A stretch of 64,000 nt of DNA from Palsa-504 sp963847965 (GCA_963847965.1 CAWKCG010000001.1:248001-312000), one strand, 5' to 3'. Counted from the first letter of the stretch, positions 52,662 through 62,354 are shown. The notes: a model not told the origin generated them from the sequence alone. Program-made: numbers and translations.

Positions 52662-53486
52662 CTAGGTGCGGGAGGCAGCCTCGGTGAGGGCGCGGGAGAC
52701 CAGGATCCTAGCCAGGTGCTCGCGGTACTCGCGGCTGGCCCGGATGTCGGAGGCGGCGCTCGTGCCCTCCGCGGCGTGCGCGGCGGCGGCGGCGAGCGAC
52801 GCGCCGCCGGCCAGGGTGGCCTCGGTGGCGGCGGCGCGCATCGGCGTTCCCGCCATGTTGACCAGCGCCACCGCTCCGCCCTGGACCGCGACGCCGACAA
52901 TGGCCCAGTCGATCGCCCGCTGGGTGAACTTCTGGAACGACCAGCCGCGTGATCCTGCGGCCGGCTTCGGCACCCGGATCTCGGTAAGCAGTTCCCCGGG
53001 CTCCAGCACGGTCTCGAACAGGCCCTCGAAGAACTCACCGATCGGAATCTCCCTGGAGCCGTCGGTACCGCGGGCGACCACGGTCGCGTCCAGCGCGAGC
53101 AGCACGGCGGGCAGGTCGGAGGCGGGGTCCGCGTGCGCGACCGAGCCGCCGATCGTACCCCGGTGCCGGATCTGCGGGTCGCCGACCTGGCCGGCTGCGT
53201 ACGCGAGCAGCGGTAGCTCGCGGGCGAGCAGTTCGGAGTGCTCGACGTCGTGGTGCCTGGTCAGCGCGCCGATGGCGATCTGAGATCCCAGGTCGGCGAT
53301 GAAGGACAGGTCGCGCAGGGCGCCCAGGTCGATGATTACCTCCGGGGCGGCCAGCCGCAGCTTCATCAGCGGCAGCAGCGAATGCCCGCCGGCCAGGTAC
53401 TTCGCGTCGTCGCCGTACTCGGCGGCCAGGTCGAGGGCCTCCTCGGCCGACCCGGCCCGCTTGTAGGTGAACGATGACGGGATCAC
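52662..53486 (-). CDS. Molybdenum hydroxylase FAD-binding subunit (CoxM-like)
   Basis: A 274-aa medium subunit of a xanthine-oxidase-family enzyme. GTG 53486 (VIPSSFTYKRAGSAEEALDL), overlapping the small-subunit stop (GTGA). FAD motifs: DDAKYLAGGHSLLPLMKLRL and RHRGTIGGSVAHADPASDLP. The C-terminal CO_deh_flav_C domain shows VAVQGGAVALVNMAGTPMRA. Together with the next two genes it forms an L-S-M operon transferring electrons from the Mo site through 2Fe-2S to FAD. Confidence 0.9.
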   Translation of the reverse strand: MIPSSFTYKRAGSAEEALDLAAEYGDDAKYLAGGHSLLPLMKLRLAAPEVIIDLGALRDLSFIADLGSQIAIGALTRHHDVEHSELLARELPLLAYAAGQVGDPQIRHRGTIGGSVAHADPASDLPAVLLALDATVVARGTDGSREIPIGEFFEGLFETVLEPGELLTEIRVPKPAAGSRGWSFQKFTQRAIDWAIVGVAVQGGAVALVNMAGTPMRAAATEATLAGGASLAAAAAHAAEGTSAASDIRASREYREHLARILVSRALTEAASRT

Positions 53487-53944
53487 GAAGACACCTCCGC
53501 TGCCGCCAGCGCGGCCCTGACGATGTTGTGGTAGCCGGTGCACCGGCACAGGTTGCCTTCCAGGCCCGTGCGCACCTGTTCCTCGGTGGGGTGCGGGTTC
53601 TCCCGCAGCAGCGACACGATCGCCATCACCATGCCCGGCGTGCAGAACCCGCATTGCAGCCCGTGCTGCTCGTGGAAGGCACGCTGCACCGGGTGCATGA
53701 CCCCGTTGCTGGCCAGTCCCTCCACCGTGGTGATCTGGTGCCCGCTGGCCTGGGCCGCGAGCACCGTGCAGGACTTCACGGACTCGCCGTCGAGCAGCAC
53801 GGTGCAGGCGCCGCACGAGGTGGTGTCGCAGCCGATGTTCGTGGCCGTGAGGTCTGCTACGTCGCGCAGGAAGTGCACGAGCAGCATGCGGTCCTCGACG
53901 TCCGCGGTGATGTCCTTGCCGTTGACGGTCAGGTCGACCTTCAC
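53483..53944 (-). CDS. Molybdenum hydroxylase 2Fe-2S subunit (CoxS-like)
   Basis: A 153-aa protein with two 2Fe-2S clusters: the plant-ferredoxin-type motif TNIGCDTTSCGACTVLLDGE plus KSCTVLAAQ, and the C-terminal cluster GLQCGFCTPGMVMAIVSLLR with GNLCRCTGYHNIVRA. GTG 53944 overlaps the large-subunit stop (GTGA) and its own stop overlaps the FAD-subunit start, so all three are coupled. Confidence 0.93.
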   Translation of the reverse strand: MKVDLTVNGKDITADVEDRMLLVHFLRDVADLTATNIGCDTTSCGACTVLLDGESVKSCTVLAAQASGHQITTVEGLASNGVMHPVQRAFHEQHGLQCGFCTPGMVMAIVSLLRENPHPTEEQVRTGLEGNLCRCTGYHNIVRAALAAAEVSS

Positions 53945-56259
53945 TGGTCACTGCCTTTCTGGGCCCTTGCCTGCTGAGCTTCGTTGATCGCCACCCACAC
54001 TCGCTGCGGCGTAGTCGGCATGTCGATGTGCCGGACGCCGAGGTGCGCGACGGCGTCGATGACCGCGTTCTGGACCGCAGGGGTCGAGCCGATCGTGCCT
54101 GCCTCGCCGATGCCCTTCGCGCCGAGCGGGTTCAGCGTGGTCGGGGTCTGGCTGTCGACCAGCTCGAAGCTGGGCAGGTCGGGCGCGGAAATGGCCGCGT
54201 AATCGGCGAGCGTGGAGGTCTGCGGGTTGCCGTCCGCGTCGTACAGCACCTCCTCAAGCAGCGCCTGGGCCGCGCCCTGCGCGATCCCGCCGTGCCGCTG
54301 GCCCTCGGTCAGCACCGGGTTCAGCACCGTGCCCGCGTCATCGACGGTCACGTGCCGCAGCATCTTCGCCTGGCCGGTCTCGGTGTCAACCTCCACCACA
54401 CAGACATGGGTGCCGAACGGGAACGAGGGCGCTTCCTGGACGAAGCTCACGTCGGCGATGAGGCTGCCGCCGCTGGCGTGGCCGGCCACCTGACCCCAGG
54501 ACAACGCGGTGTCCGGGTCGCCGCGAACCTGCCACAGCCCGGTGCTCGTGTCGAGTACGACGTCGGCTTCGGCCGCTTCGAACATGTCCGCCGCGTGGTG
54601 CCGCGCCTCGTCCCTGACCTCGATCGCCGCCTTGTGCACCGCCGAGCCGCCGAGCTGGAGCGAGCGGGACCCGTAGGTGCCGACGCCGACCGGGATCAGG
54701 TCGGTGTCGCCGTGGATGACCGTGACCTGGTCCATCGGGATGCCGAGTTCGTCCTGGACGAGCATCGCCCAGGCCGTGTGGTGGCCCTGGCCATGCGCGG
54801 AGCTGCCGGTGTAGACGGTAGCGGAGCCGTCGTCCTTCACCTCGAGCTTGGCGGTCTCGCCGGCGGCTGGATCGGGCGCGGTGATCTCCACGTAGGAGGA
54901 CAGGCCGATGCCGAGCTGCTTCGGGTCGCCGCTGGCGCGCCTGCGCTCCTGCTCCTCGCGGAGCTCGCGGTAGCCCGCCGCCGCCAGGGCCTTGTCCAGC
55001 GCCTCTTCGTATTGCCCGGTGTCGTACATGGCGCCGGTCTTGGTCTGGAAGGGGAACTTGTCCGGGGCGACGAAGTTGCGCCGCCTGACCTCCGCCGGGT
55101 CCATGCCGATCTCGGCGGCGAACAGGTCGACCGCGCGCTCGATGGCCGCGGTGGCTTCAGGCCGGCCGGCCCCGCGGTAGGCGTTGATCGGCGTCGCGTT
55201 GGTCACGGCCACCCGGAATCCGGTCTGCACCTCCGGGATGTCGTACACGCCGGGCGCCATCAAGGAGGTGAGGAAGGGCAAGAACCCGCCGACCCGCGCG
55301 TAGGCGCCGGCGTCCTGGAGGATGTCGATCCGGTAGGCGAGGATGCGGCCGTCCCGGTTGCCCCCGATCTTGATGTGCTGCAGCTGGGCGCGTCCGTGCG
55401 TCATGCCGACCAGGTTCTCGCTGCGAGTCTCGGCCCAGCGCAGCGCTCTGCCGGTCTTCCGCGCGGCCCAGGCGACGATGAGGGCGTCCCGGTCGATGCC
55501 CACCTTCGCGCCGAACCCGCCGCCCACGTCGGGCACCACCACGCGGATCTGGTCCGGTGCCATGCCGAGCGCGCCGCACAGGATGAGCCGGCACAGCTGC
55601 GCGTTCTGCGAGCTGTGCCAGACCGTCAGCTTGCCGTCCGCGTATACGGCCGCCGTGGCACGCCCCTCCATCGGCAGGCAGGCCACCCGCTGGTTGACGA
55701 TGTCGTGCTCGACGACCACCTCGCAGGCGTCGAACGGGGCGTCGTCGGTAGATACGGGGTTCGTGATCGGGACGTTGCTGCCCCCGGCAGGGAACAGGAG
55801 GGTGTCGCTGGTGACAGCGGCCGCGAGTCCCACCACCGCGGGCAGCGGTTCGTAATCCACACTGACCAGGTCGGCGGCGTCCTCGCCCTGGTAGCGGCCG
55901 TCGGTGATCACTACCGCTACCGGCTCGCCGACGAAGCGCACGGTGTCGACCGCCAGCAGCGGCTCGGCCCACGGGCCGCCGAGAGGCATCGGGCCCTCGC
56001 CGCCACCTTCTCCCATGTCCGGCGGCGGGCCCAGATCGTCCATGTCGCGGACGGTCAGCACGGCGACGACCCCGGGTTCGCTGAGCGCCTCGCTGGCGTC
56101 GATTCCCGTGATGCGCGCGTGCGCGACCGGGCTGCGCACAAAGGTCACGCGCGCCGCCTGGTCAAGTTCCGGCGTCCGCAGGTCATCCACGTAGACTCCA
56201 CCCGCGGTCAGCAGCCGCGGGTCTTCCGTCCGGATGACCCGGGTCCCCATAATGCTCAT
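53941..56259 (-). CDS. Molybdenum hydroxylase large subunit, form II CoxL-like
   Basis: A 772-aa Mo-cofactor-binding subunit. ATG 56259 (MSIMGTRVIRTEDPRLLTAG) with GGAGGGG 6 bp upstream; the frame is open further but without a better start. RVVVPDVGGGFGAKVGID and GQGHHTAWAMLVQDELGIP contact the cofactor. The active-site loop reads INAYRGAGRPEATAAIERAV: AYRGAGR marks form II, not the AYXCSFR of true CO dehydrogenase. The catalytic Glu is in LGAKGIGEAGTIGSTPAVQN. Substrate therefore unknown (aldehyde or aromatic N-heterocycle plausible). First gene of the L-S-M operon. Confidence 0.92.
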   Translation of the reverse strand: MSIMGTRVIRTEDPRLLTAGGVYVDDLRTPELDQAARVTFVRSPVAHARITGIDASEALSEPGVVAVLTVRDMDDLGPPPDMGEGGGEGPMPLGGPWAEPLLAVDTVRFVGEPVAVVITDGRYQGEDAADLVSVDYEPLPAVVGLAAAVTSDTLLFPAGGSNVPITNPVSTDDAPFDACEVVVEHDIVNQRVACLPMEGRATAAVYADGKLTVWHSSQNAQLCRLILCGALGMAPDQIRVVVPDVGGGFGAKVGIDRDALIVAWAARKTGRALRWAETRSENLVGMTHGRAQLQHIKIGGNRDGRILAYRIDILQDAGAYARVGGFLPFLTSLMAPGVYDIPEVQTGFRVAVTNATPINAYRGAGRPEATAAIERAVDLFAAEIGMDPAEVRRRNFVAPDKFPFQTKTGAMYDTGQYEEALDKALAAAGYRELREEQERRRASGDPKQLGIGLSSYVEITAPDPAAGETAKLEVKDDGSATVYTGSSAHGQGHHTAWAMLVQDELGIPMDQVTVIHGDTDLIPVGVGTYGSRSLQLGGSAVHKAAIEVRDEARHHAADMFEAAEADVVLDTSTGLWQVRGDPDTALSWGQVAGHASGGSLIADVSFVQEAPSFPFGTHVCVVEVDTETGQAKMLRHVTVDDAGTVLNPVLTEGQRHGGIAQGAAQALLEEVLYDADGNPQTSTLADYAAISAPDLPSFELVDSQTPTTLNPLGAKGIGEAGTIGSTPAVQNAVIDAVAHLGVRHIDMPTTPQRVWVAINEAQQARAQKGSDQ

Positions 56260-56445
56260 GTAACCCCTCCGGGCTTCGACTCCAGCGGCCTTCGCCAGCG
56301 AAACTACACCTGAGCGGCCGGGGGGACCATTGCCGCCCCCACAAAGCCGCCAAGGGGCAATTATGACCGAACCACGCTGGTAGGTGACGAAGGCCTGCCG
56401 AAACGGCCACATGGCCGCCTCAGGAAATTTGTTAGCGTCGAAACC

Positions 56446-57216
56446 ATGCTAGAGGCCGTGAACTGGTCCGCCCGCCTGACCGAACTGGCCCGCAGCGCGG
56501 GCGTGCCCGGCGCCGTGCTCGGCATCTGGGCCGGGATCGCCGGGCCGGCCGTGTTCACCGGCGCGTGGATCGTCAGCTCCCTGCGCCAGACCGGGCACCC
56601 GGCCGCCGAGATACAGATCAGCGGGCTCGCGGCACCTGACGCGAGGGATCCGTGGATCATGATCGCGGGATTCCTGGTGCTAGGCGGGTGCAGCGTGGCG
56701 TTCGGCGCCGCCCTGCGCGATGCCCTCGGCGGGCGGGTCCGCTCGGGCCTAGCGCCGAGGCTCATCCAGGGGGCCGGGCTGGCCACGATCGCAGCCGGGC
56801 TCCTGCGCCGCGACCATATGCTGCTCACCTCGGGGAGCGTCTCGTGGCACAACCACGCCCACGACGTGATCAGCGCCGCCATCTACGTCGATCTGGTCGT
56901 GGCCCAGGTGCTCCTGGCCGCGCGGTTCGGCCGCGAACCGCGAGCCGGAGAGGCGGACTGGCGACCCTGGCGGCCCTGGCTCCTGGCCAGCGCCGGGGCC
57001 ACCGCCGCGCTCCTGGTCGCGTTCGCCGCCGATACGTCCGCGCCCGACGCGGGCATCCTCCAGCGCGTCGCGGTGACCATCCCGCTGGCGGCCATCGCCG
57101 TCGTCGCCGCGCGCCTGGTCAGGACCCCGTCGAGCGGTCAGGCAACGTCAGGTAGACGGCCCGGAAGAGCTCCGCGAACCGCTCGGCCTGCGCCTGTTCC
57201 CCGGTCACGCCACTAG
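56446..57216 (+). CDS. DUF998 integral membrane protein
   Basis: A 256-aa protein with about six helices, e.g. LGIWAGIAGPAVFTGAWIVS, WIMIAGFLVLGGCSVAFGAA, LATIAAGLLRRDHMLLTSGS with the family motif SWHNHAHDVISA, and VTIPLAAIAVVAARLVRTPS. This is the DUF998 layout; no function known. The last ~25 residues are Arg/Pro-rich and overlap, on the opposite strand, a short MarR-like fragment, so the natural stop may be earlier. Divergent from the Cox-like operon. Confidence 0.75.
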   Translation: MLEAVNWSARLTELARSAGVPGAVLGIWAGIAGPAVFTGAWIVSSLRQTGHPAAEIQISGLAAPDARDPWIMIAGFLVLGGCSVAFGAALRDALGGRVRSGLAPRLIQGAGLATIAAGLLRRDHMLLTSGSVSWHNHAHDVISAAIYVDLVVAQVLLAARFGREPRAGEADWRPWRPWLLASAGATAALLVAFAADTSAPDAGILQRVAVTIPLAAIAVVAARLVRTPSSGQATSGRRPGRAPRTARPAPVPRSRH

Positions 57217-57259
57217 ATTTCCTGCCAGGCCATGCATCGTCAATCCCGATGGATCTGCC

Positions 57260-57283
57260 AGGGAGGACCGCGCTGAACTGGAT

Positions 57284-57306
<23 letters not shown>
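57260..57306 (+). repeat. 18-bp direct repeat at transporter start
   Basis: GGGAGGACCGCGCTGAAC at 57260-57277 and 57289-57306. Each copy contains a ribosome-binding-like GGGAGGA followed 5 bp later by CTG. Confidence 0.7.
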
Positions 57307-58564
<1,258 letters not shown>

Positions 58565-58568
58565 TCCG

Positions 58569-59099
58569 GTGACTGAGAGTGATACCACCGCTCGTTCGGT
58601 ATTCATATGGGTCGTCGAGGGCACGTGGCGCGCAGCGGTGGACGCGGCGCTGAGCCTGGCGCCGGCCGATGCGTCGTTCACCCTGCTGCACGTCACGGAC
58701 GACGCGGGGCCGGACGCGGCCCACGGCGCCTACCGGGGCATGTTCGGCCGCGCCGGGCCCGACCCCGGCGTCAGGCTCGATGAGCTCGCCACCTCGGCGG
58801 CCGCCGACCTGCTCGAGGCGGCCGCGCGCAGGCTGGGGCGCCGCTGTGCGCAGCTCGACATTCACGGCCATACCGAACGAGCGGTGGTGACCGCCACCGC
58901 AAGCGCGGATCTGCTGGTCATGGCGCGGGACGGTGACCAGTCGCGGCCCGGCCCGCGGAGCCTGGGCCGGGCCGGCCGGTTCATCGTGGACCACGCCGGC
59001 TGCCCGGTCCTGGTGGTCTGGCCCGGGCCCCCGCCCCGCGACACGCCCGGCGGTCCCCGAACGCCGGGAAAGCCGGACACGGAGCGCCACGGCTTGTAG
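58569..59099 (+). CDS. Universal-stress-protein-like domain protein
   Basis: A 176-aa protein from GTG 58569, 4 bp after the transporter stop. SVFIWVVEGTWRAAVDAALS, ASFTLLHVTDDAG, and near the end ASADLLVMARDGD, LGRAGRFIVDHAGCPVLVVW reproduce the USP fold. The ATP-binding G-2x-G-9x-G(S/T) is only partly kept (RPGPRSLGRAGRFIVDHAG), so ATP binding is uncertain. Position suggests it regulates or follows the transporter. Confidence 0.75.
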   Translation: MTESDTTARSVFIWVVEGTWRAAVDAALSLAPADASFTLLHVTDDAGPDAAHGAYRGMFGRAGPDPGVRLDELATSAAADLLEAAARRLGRRCAQLDIHGHTERAVVTATASADLLVMARDGDQSRPGPRSLGRAGRFIVDHAGCPVLVVWPGPPPRDTPGGPRTPGKPDTERHGL

Positions 59100-59135
59100 C
59101 ATCTCACTCACGAGGCGTAGCGAAGGGCAGCCGAC

Positions 59136-59693
59136 GTGACCGAAGTAATCGCTCAGTCCCGCGTCATCGCTCTGGACAGGCTGTGGTCGGCCGATGGCAT
59201 CGGCTACCGCGGCGACCTGCTCGATACCGTCTTCGGCTGGTCCGATCTCGGCCAGCTTCGCCGGCTGGTGGCGGCGCGCTGCGCGGCCGCGGGCCTTTCC
59301 GGGCCCCAGGTGGAGGACTTCATCCTGGCGATTCACGAGATCGCGGCCAACGCCATCATGCACGCCGGAGCCGGCGGCCGGCTGATCCTGCGCCGGACCG
59401 GGGCCGGCCTGCGCTGCCTGATCACCGACACAACCCCGGTCATCCCGGCTATCCCCCTGGCTTCTCCGCCCCTGGACAACGTGAGGGAGTTCTGGAGTTC
59501 CGGCGCTGGCCCGGCGGGTGGGGACCTCAGGGTTCCGGACAGCCTGGCCGACGCCCGGGAGCGGCGCGAGTGCGACCTAGGCGGGGCCGAATCCGGCCGC
59601 GGCCTGTGGCTCGCCGCTCAGCTGGCCGACGAGCTGAGCATTACCTCGGGTCCCGAGCGGACGGTCGTGTCGCTCTACAAATACTTCGACTGA
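59136..59693 (+). CDS. RsbW-like anti-sigma factor / GHKL ATPase domain protein
   Basis: A 185-aa protein from GTG 59136. The GHKL ATPase fold: LGQLRRLVAARCAAAGLSGP, the N-box VEDFILAIHEIAANAIMHAG, ITDTTPVIPAIPLASPPLD (G1-like) and GRGLWLAAQLADELSITSGP (G2). Such single-domain kinases in actinomycetes bind sigma factors or anti-anti-sigma proteins; the partner is not encoded nearby. An N-terminal ~40-residue extension is present. It ends just before the tandem palindromes of the next gene. Confidence 0.8.
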   Translation: MTEVIAQSRVIALDRLWSADGIGYRGDLLDTVFGWSDLGQLRRLVAARCAAAGLSGPQVEDFILAIHEIAANAIMHAGAGGRLILRRTGAGLRCLITDTTPVIPAIPLASPPLDNVREFWSSGAGPAGGDLRVPDSLADARERRECDLGGAESGRGLWLAAQLADELSITSGPERTVVSLYKYFD

Positions 59694-59694
59694 C

Positions 59695-59742
59695 CGTCAA
59701 CCGCGAGTTGACGAACGGGTCACCGTCAACCTATGGTTGACG
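59695..59742. promoter_or_regulatory. Two tandem operator-like palindromes upstream of ClpN-domain regulator
   Basis: CGTCAAC-CGCGA-GTTGACG (59695-59713) and CGTCAACC-TAT-GGTTGACG (59724-59742), 29 bp centre to centre. The second ends one base before the ATG at 59744. Confidence 0.7.
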
Positions 59743-59743
59743 T

Positions 59744-60493
59744 ATGGAGCAACAACCGGTAAGGCTCGACAAGCTCATCGGCTACGTCACGAGCCAGGAC
59801 GGCACCGCGCTGGATCACGTGTCGGCGGCGGTGCGGATTTCCGAGTACCTCGACGACCTGGCCGACAGTCTCATCGGCCACTTCGTCGACCAGGCGCGCA
59901 GGTCGGGCGCCTCATGGACCGAGATCGGGCAGTCCATGGGCGTCACCAAGCAGGCCGCGCAGAAGCGCTTCGTGCTGAAGGGCCCCGTCCAGGGCGAGGG
60001 CATCCCGACGGGGCCGGGCGGGAAGCTCGGGGAGCGGTTCACGGACCGCGCGAAGCGCGCGCAGATCGCGGCGCGCCAGCTGGCGGTCAAGCACCGGAAC
60101 GAGGAGGTCCTGCCCGAGCACGTGGTGCTCGCCATGCTGCACGAGCCTGAGGGCATGGCGGCCAGGGCGATCGCGGCGCTCGGGGTCTCCACCGAGGCGG
60201 CCCGCGAGGCACTGTCCGCGGCGCTGCCGCCGGGCGCGACCGACGAGCAGGCGCGCGAGCACGTCCCGTTCGGCCCGCGGTCCAAGCACGTGCTGGCCCT
60301 GGCGCTAAGCGAGGCGCTGGGCCTGGGGCACAACTACATCGGTACCGAGCACCTCCTGCTGGGCGTGGTCAAGGAGGAGGAAGCCCAGGGCGGCGGTGTG
60401 CTGACCGGGCTCGGCCTCACCGAGCAGCGCGTGCGGGAATGGCTGGTCCCGGAACTGGCGCTGCTGGCGGCGAAAAAGCGCCGCACCGGTTAG
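59744..60493 (+). CDS. Clp N-terminal-domain protein with HTH (putative regulator)
   Basis: A 249-aa protein from ATG 59744. The N-terminal third has a helix-turn-helix (SGASWTEIGQSMGVTKQAAQ then KRF) on a helical platform (VRISEYLDDLADSLIGHFVD). The C-terminal part holds two Clp-N repeats (FTDRAKRAQIAARQLAVKHR, VLPEHVVLAMLHEPEGMAAR; FGPRSKHVLALALSEALGLG, YIGTEHLLLGVVKEEEAQGG). No AAA domain, so it is not a ClpC unfoldase. The pair of palindromes touching the ATG implies autoregulation, with Clp-N perhaps sensing misfolded proteins or McsB-type marks (inference). Confidence 0.85.
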   Translation: MEQQPVRLDKLIGYVTSQDGTALDHVSAAVRISEYLDDLADSLIGHFVDQARRSGASWTEIGQSMGVTKQAAQKRFVLKGPVQGEGIPTGPGGKLGERFTDRAKRAQIAARQLAVKHRNEEVLPEHVVLAMLHEPEGMAARAIAALGVSTEAAREALSAALPPGATDEQAREHVPFGPRSKHVLALALSEALGLGHNYIGTEHLLLGVVKEEEAQGGGVLTGLGLTEQRVREWLVPELALLAAKKRRTG

Positions 60494-60501
60494 CGGGCGG
60501 T

Positions 60502-60581
60502 GCTGGCTAGCTGGGGTGCTGGCTAGCTGGGGTGCTGGCTAGCTGGGGTGCTGGCTAGCTGGGGTGCTGGCTAGCTGGCGG
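60502..60581. repeat. 16-bp tandem repeat, about five units
   Basis: GCTGGCTAGCTGGGGT four times exactly plus one diverged unit, between the convergent ClpN and aldo/keto reductase genes. The last unit includes the reductase stop codon (CTAGCT on plus). Each unit holds the palindrome GCTAGC; it may serve as a bidirectional terminator. Confidence 0.8.
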
Positions 60582-61629
60582 CGCGGGCGGACAGCGGGCG
60601 GCGGCGCGCGGTCTTGAGGTCGGGGTCGCCGAGTACGGGCGGCTGCCAGCCCGAGTCGGCGGGATTGACCGTCACACCCGGCGGGACAACCTGGTCGATC
60701 CGGTCGAGCACGTCGTCGTCCAGCGCCACGCTGGCCCCCGCCAGCAGGTCGGTGAGGTGGTCCATGGTGCGCGGACCGATGATCGCCGACGTCACGGCCG
60801 GGTGCCCGACCACGAAGGCCAGCGCCATGTGGATCAGCGAGCACCCCGCGTCGGCGGCGATCTTGACGAGTTCCTCGACGGCCGCCAGCTTGGCCACGTT
60901 CCCCGGCAGCGACGGGTCGAAGCGCAGCGGGATGCGCTGGGCGCGTCCCTTGGTCATGTCGATGTCGGCGAGCCGGCGGATGCGGCCGGTCAGCCAGCCG
61001 CCGGCCAGCGGGCTCCAGACCATGACGCCCATGCCGTACTTCTGGCAGGTGGGCAGGACGCCCCCCTCGATGCCGCGGACGAGGATCGAGTAGGGCGGCT
61101 GCTCGCAGCGGAACCGCACGTGCCCGCGGCTCTGCGCGACCCACTGCGCCTCGACGATCTGCTCGGCGGGGAACGTGGACGACCCGATCGCGCGGACCTT
61201 GCCGCTGCGGACCAGGTCGGAGAGCGCGGACAGGGTCTCGTCGATGTCGGTGTCCATGTCCGGGCGGTGGATCTGGTACAGGTCGATGTAGTCGGTCTGG
61301 AGGCGGCGCAGGCTGTTCTCGACCTCCCTGACGATCCAGCGGCGCGAGTTGCCGCGCATGTTGGGGTCCCGGCCCATCGGCATGTGGGCCTTGGTGGCAA
61401 GCACCACGTCGTCGCGCCGGCCGGCCAGCGCCTTCCCGACGATCTGCTCGGACTCCCCCGCCGAGTACATGTCCGCCGTGTCGACGAAGTTGATCCCGGA
61501 ATCGAGCGCGGCGTGGATGATCCGGATGCTCTCGTCGTGATCGCGGTTTCCCCACGCGCCGAACATCATCGCGCCGAGGCAGTACGGGCTCACCTTGATC
61601 CCGGTACCGCCGAGCGTCCGCATCCGCAT
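60571..61629 (-). CDS. Aldo/keto reductase
   Basis: An NADPH-dependent reductase of 352 aa from ATG 61629 (MRMRTLGGTGIKVSPYCLGA; ATG 61623 also possible). The catalytic tetrad is visible: FVDTADMYSAGESEQIVGKA (Asp, Tyr), VVLATKAHMPMG (Lys) and IDLYQIHRPDMDTDIDETLS (His). The C-terminal cofactor segment is AVTSAIIGPRTMDHLTDLL. It is close to the YajO/KCNAB-like bacterial class; substrate unknown. Convergent with ClpN across the 16-bp tandem repeat. Confidence 0.92.
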   Translation of the reverse strand: MRMRTLGGTGIKVSPYCLGAMMFGAWGNRDHDESIRIIHAALDSGINFVDTADMYSAGESEQIVGKALAGRRDDVVLATKAHMPMGRDPNMRGNSRRWIVREVENSLRRLQTDYIDLYQIHRPDMDTDIDETLSALSDLVRSGKVRAIGSSTFPAEQIVEAQWVAQSRGHVRFRCEQPPYSILVRGIEGGVLPTCQKYGMGVMVWSPLAGGWLTGRIRRLADIDMTKGRAQRIPLRFDPSLPGNVAKLAAVEELVKIAADAGCSLIHMALAFVVGHPAVTSAIIGPRTMDHLTDLLAGASVALDDDVLDRIDQVVPPGVTVNPADSGWQPPVLGDPDLKTARRRPLSARAAS

Positions 61630-61689
61630 CCTTGACGCCTTTCCCTCGCCCCGGCCGGTCAGTTCCCCATAATAGGAACCCCGGCCGTC

Positions 61690-62142
61690 TTACCGGCTGA
61701 CCGAGAACCGCTCGCCGTCCTGCCCGGCGTCCTCCTCGTCCGGGGCGTCCTCTCCGAACTCCTGCAGGCCGAAGACGTAGCCGAGGGCACCGACGGCGAA
61801 GATGACGAGGAACGCCCACCAGGCGGGCCCCTTGATCGCGATCTCGACGAGCAGGCCGAGGAAGGCGGCGATCATGGTGACGATCCCCATAATGGCCTGC
61901 GCCCGGCTGCGGAGTTCCTTCTGGCGCTCGTCAGGCCGCGAGCCGGCCAGCGCACCCTCGTCGCTGTCGTTCCCGCCCCGCCGGTACACGACGAGCACGC
62001 GCGCGGCCACGCCCACCGGGGCCGCGGACGCGTACCACCACCAGCCGGGGCCGCCGCGCACCAGCCAGGCGGCGACGAAGGCCGCGCCGGCCAGGGCGTA
62101 CGCGAGGGGTACTCTCAGCCGCGCTGGTATGAACGTCTTCAC
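61690..62142 (-). CDS. Small integral membrane protein coupled to XRE regulator
   Basis: A 150-aa protein. Two N-terminal helices (LAYALAGAAFVAAWLVRGGP, WYASAAPVGVAARVLVVYRR), a basic loop with DERQKELRSRAQAIMGI, then two more helices (IVTMIAAFLGLLVEIAIKGP, WWAFLVIFAVGALGYVFGLQ) and an acidic C-terminus. The ATG overlaps the XRE gene stop (ATGA at 62139). Membrane protein plus short HTH pairs of this type are common; the membrane partner may control or be controlled by the regulator. Family not recognised. Confidence 0.75.
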   Translation of the reverse strand: MKTFIPARLRVPLAYALAGAAFVAAWLVRGGPGWWWYASAAPVGVAARVLVVYRRGGNDSDEGALAGSRPDERQKELRSRAQAIMGIVTMIAAFLGLLVEIAIKGPAWWAFLVIFAVGALGYVFGLQEFGEDAPDEEDAGQDGERFSVSR

Positions 62143-62348
62143 GCCCCCACCTCCTCATCATCTGGGTCAAACATCTTCTCGACCGGCACCTCGAAGAACC
62201 GCGCGATGCGGAAGGCCAGGGGCAGTGACGGCAAGTAGCGGCCGTTCTCGATGGAAATCACCGTCTGCCGCGACACGCCCAGCGCCGCCCCCAGCTCCAC
62301 CTGGGACAGACCCCGCTGTATCCGCTGCTCACGTACCCTGTTCCGCAT
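62139..62348 (-). CDS. Short XRE-family HTH regulator
   Basis: A 69-aa Cro/CI-type DNA-binding domain only: MRNRVREQRIQRGLSQVELG, AALGVSRQTVISIENGRYLP, SLPLAFRIARFFEVPVEKMF. This is the YozG/YgzD type that is usually followed by a membrane protein, as here (ATGA overlap). A perfect palindrome AAGGTACCTT lies 7 bp upstream of the ATG and fits an autoregulatory operator. Confidence 0.9.
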   Translation of the reverse strand: MRNRVREQRIQRGLSQVELGAALGVSRQTVISIENGRYLPSLPLAFRIARFFEVPVEKMFDPDDEEVGA

Positions 62349-62354
62349 GATGTC

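Noticed and set aside
53941..56259. Aerobic CO dehydrogenase
   Set aside because: The active-site loop is AYRGAGR (form II), lacking the Cys of the CO-oxidising form.
54028..56313. 761-codon open frame on the plus strand opposite the CoxL-like gene
   Set aside because: High-GC codon bias keeps antisense frames open; its sequence is low-complexity Arg/Gly/Val-rich and matches no family, while the minus strand is a complete known enzyme.
57119..57207. MarR N-terminal fragment on the minus strand (ERFAELFRAVYLTL)
   Set aside because: Only ~29 codons ending in a stop, overlapping the DUF998 C-terminus; it may be a genuine remnant of a truncated regulator, but the evidence is too short to annotate.
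60502..60581. CRISPR array
   Set aside because: Units are contiguous 16-bp tandem repeats without spacers, and no cas genes are present.
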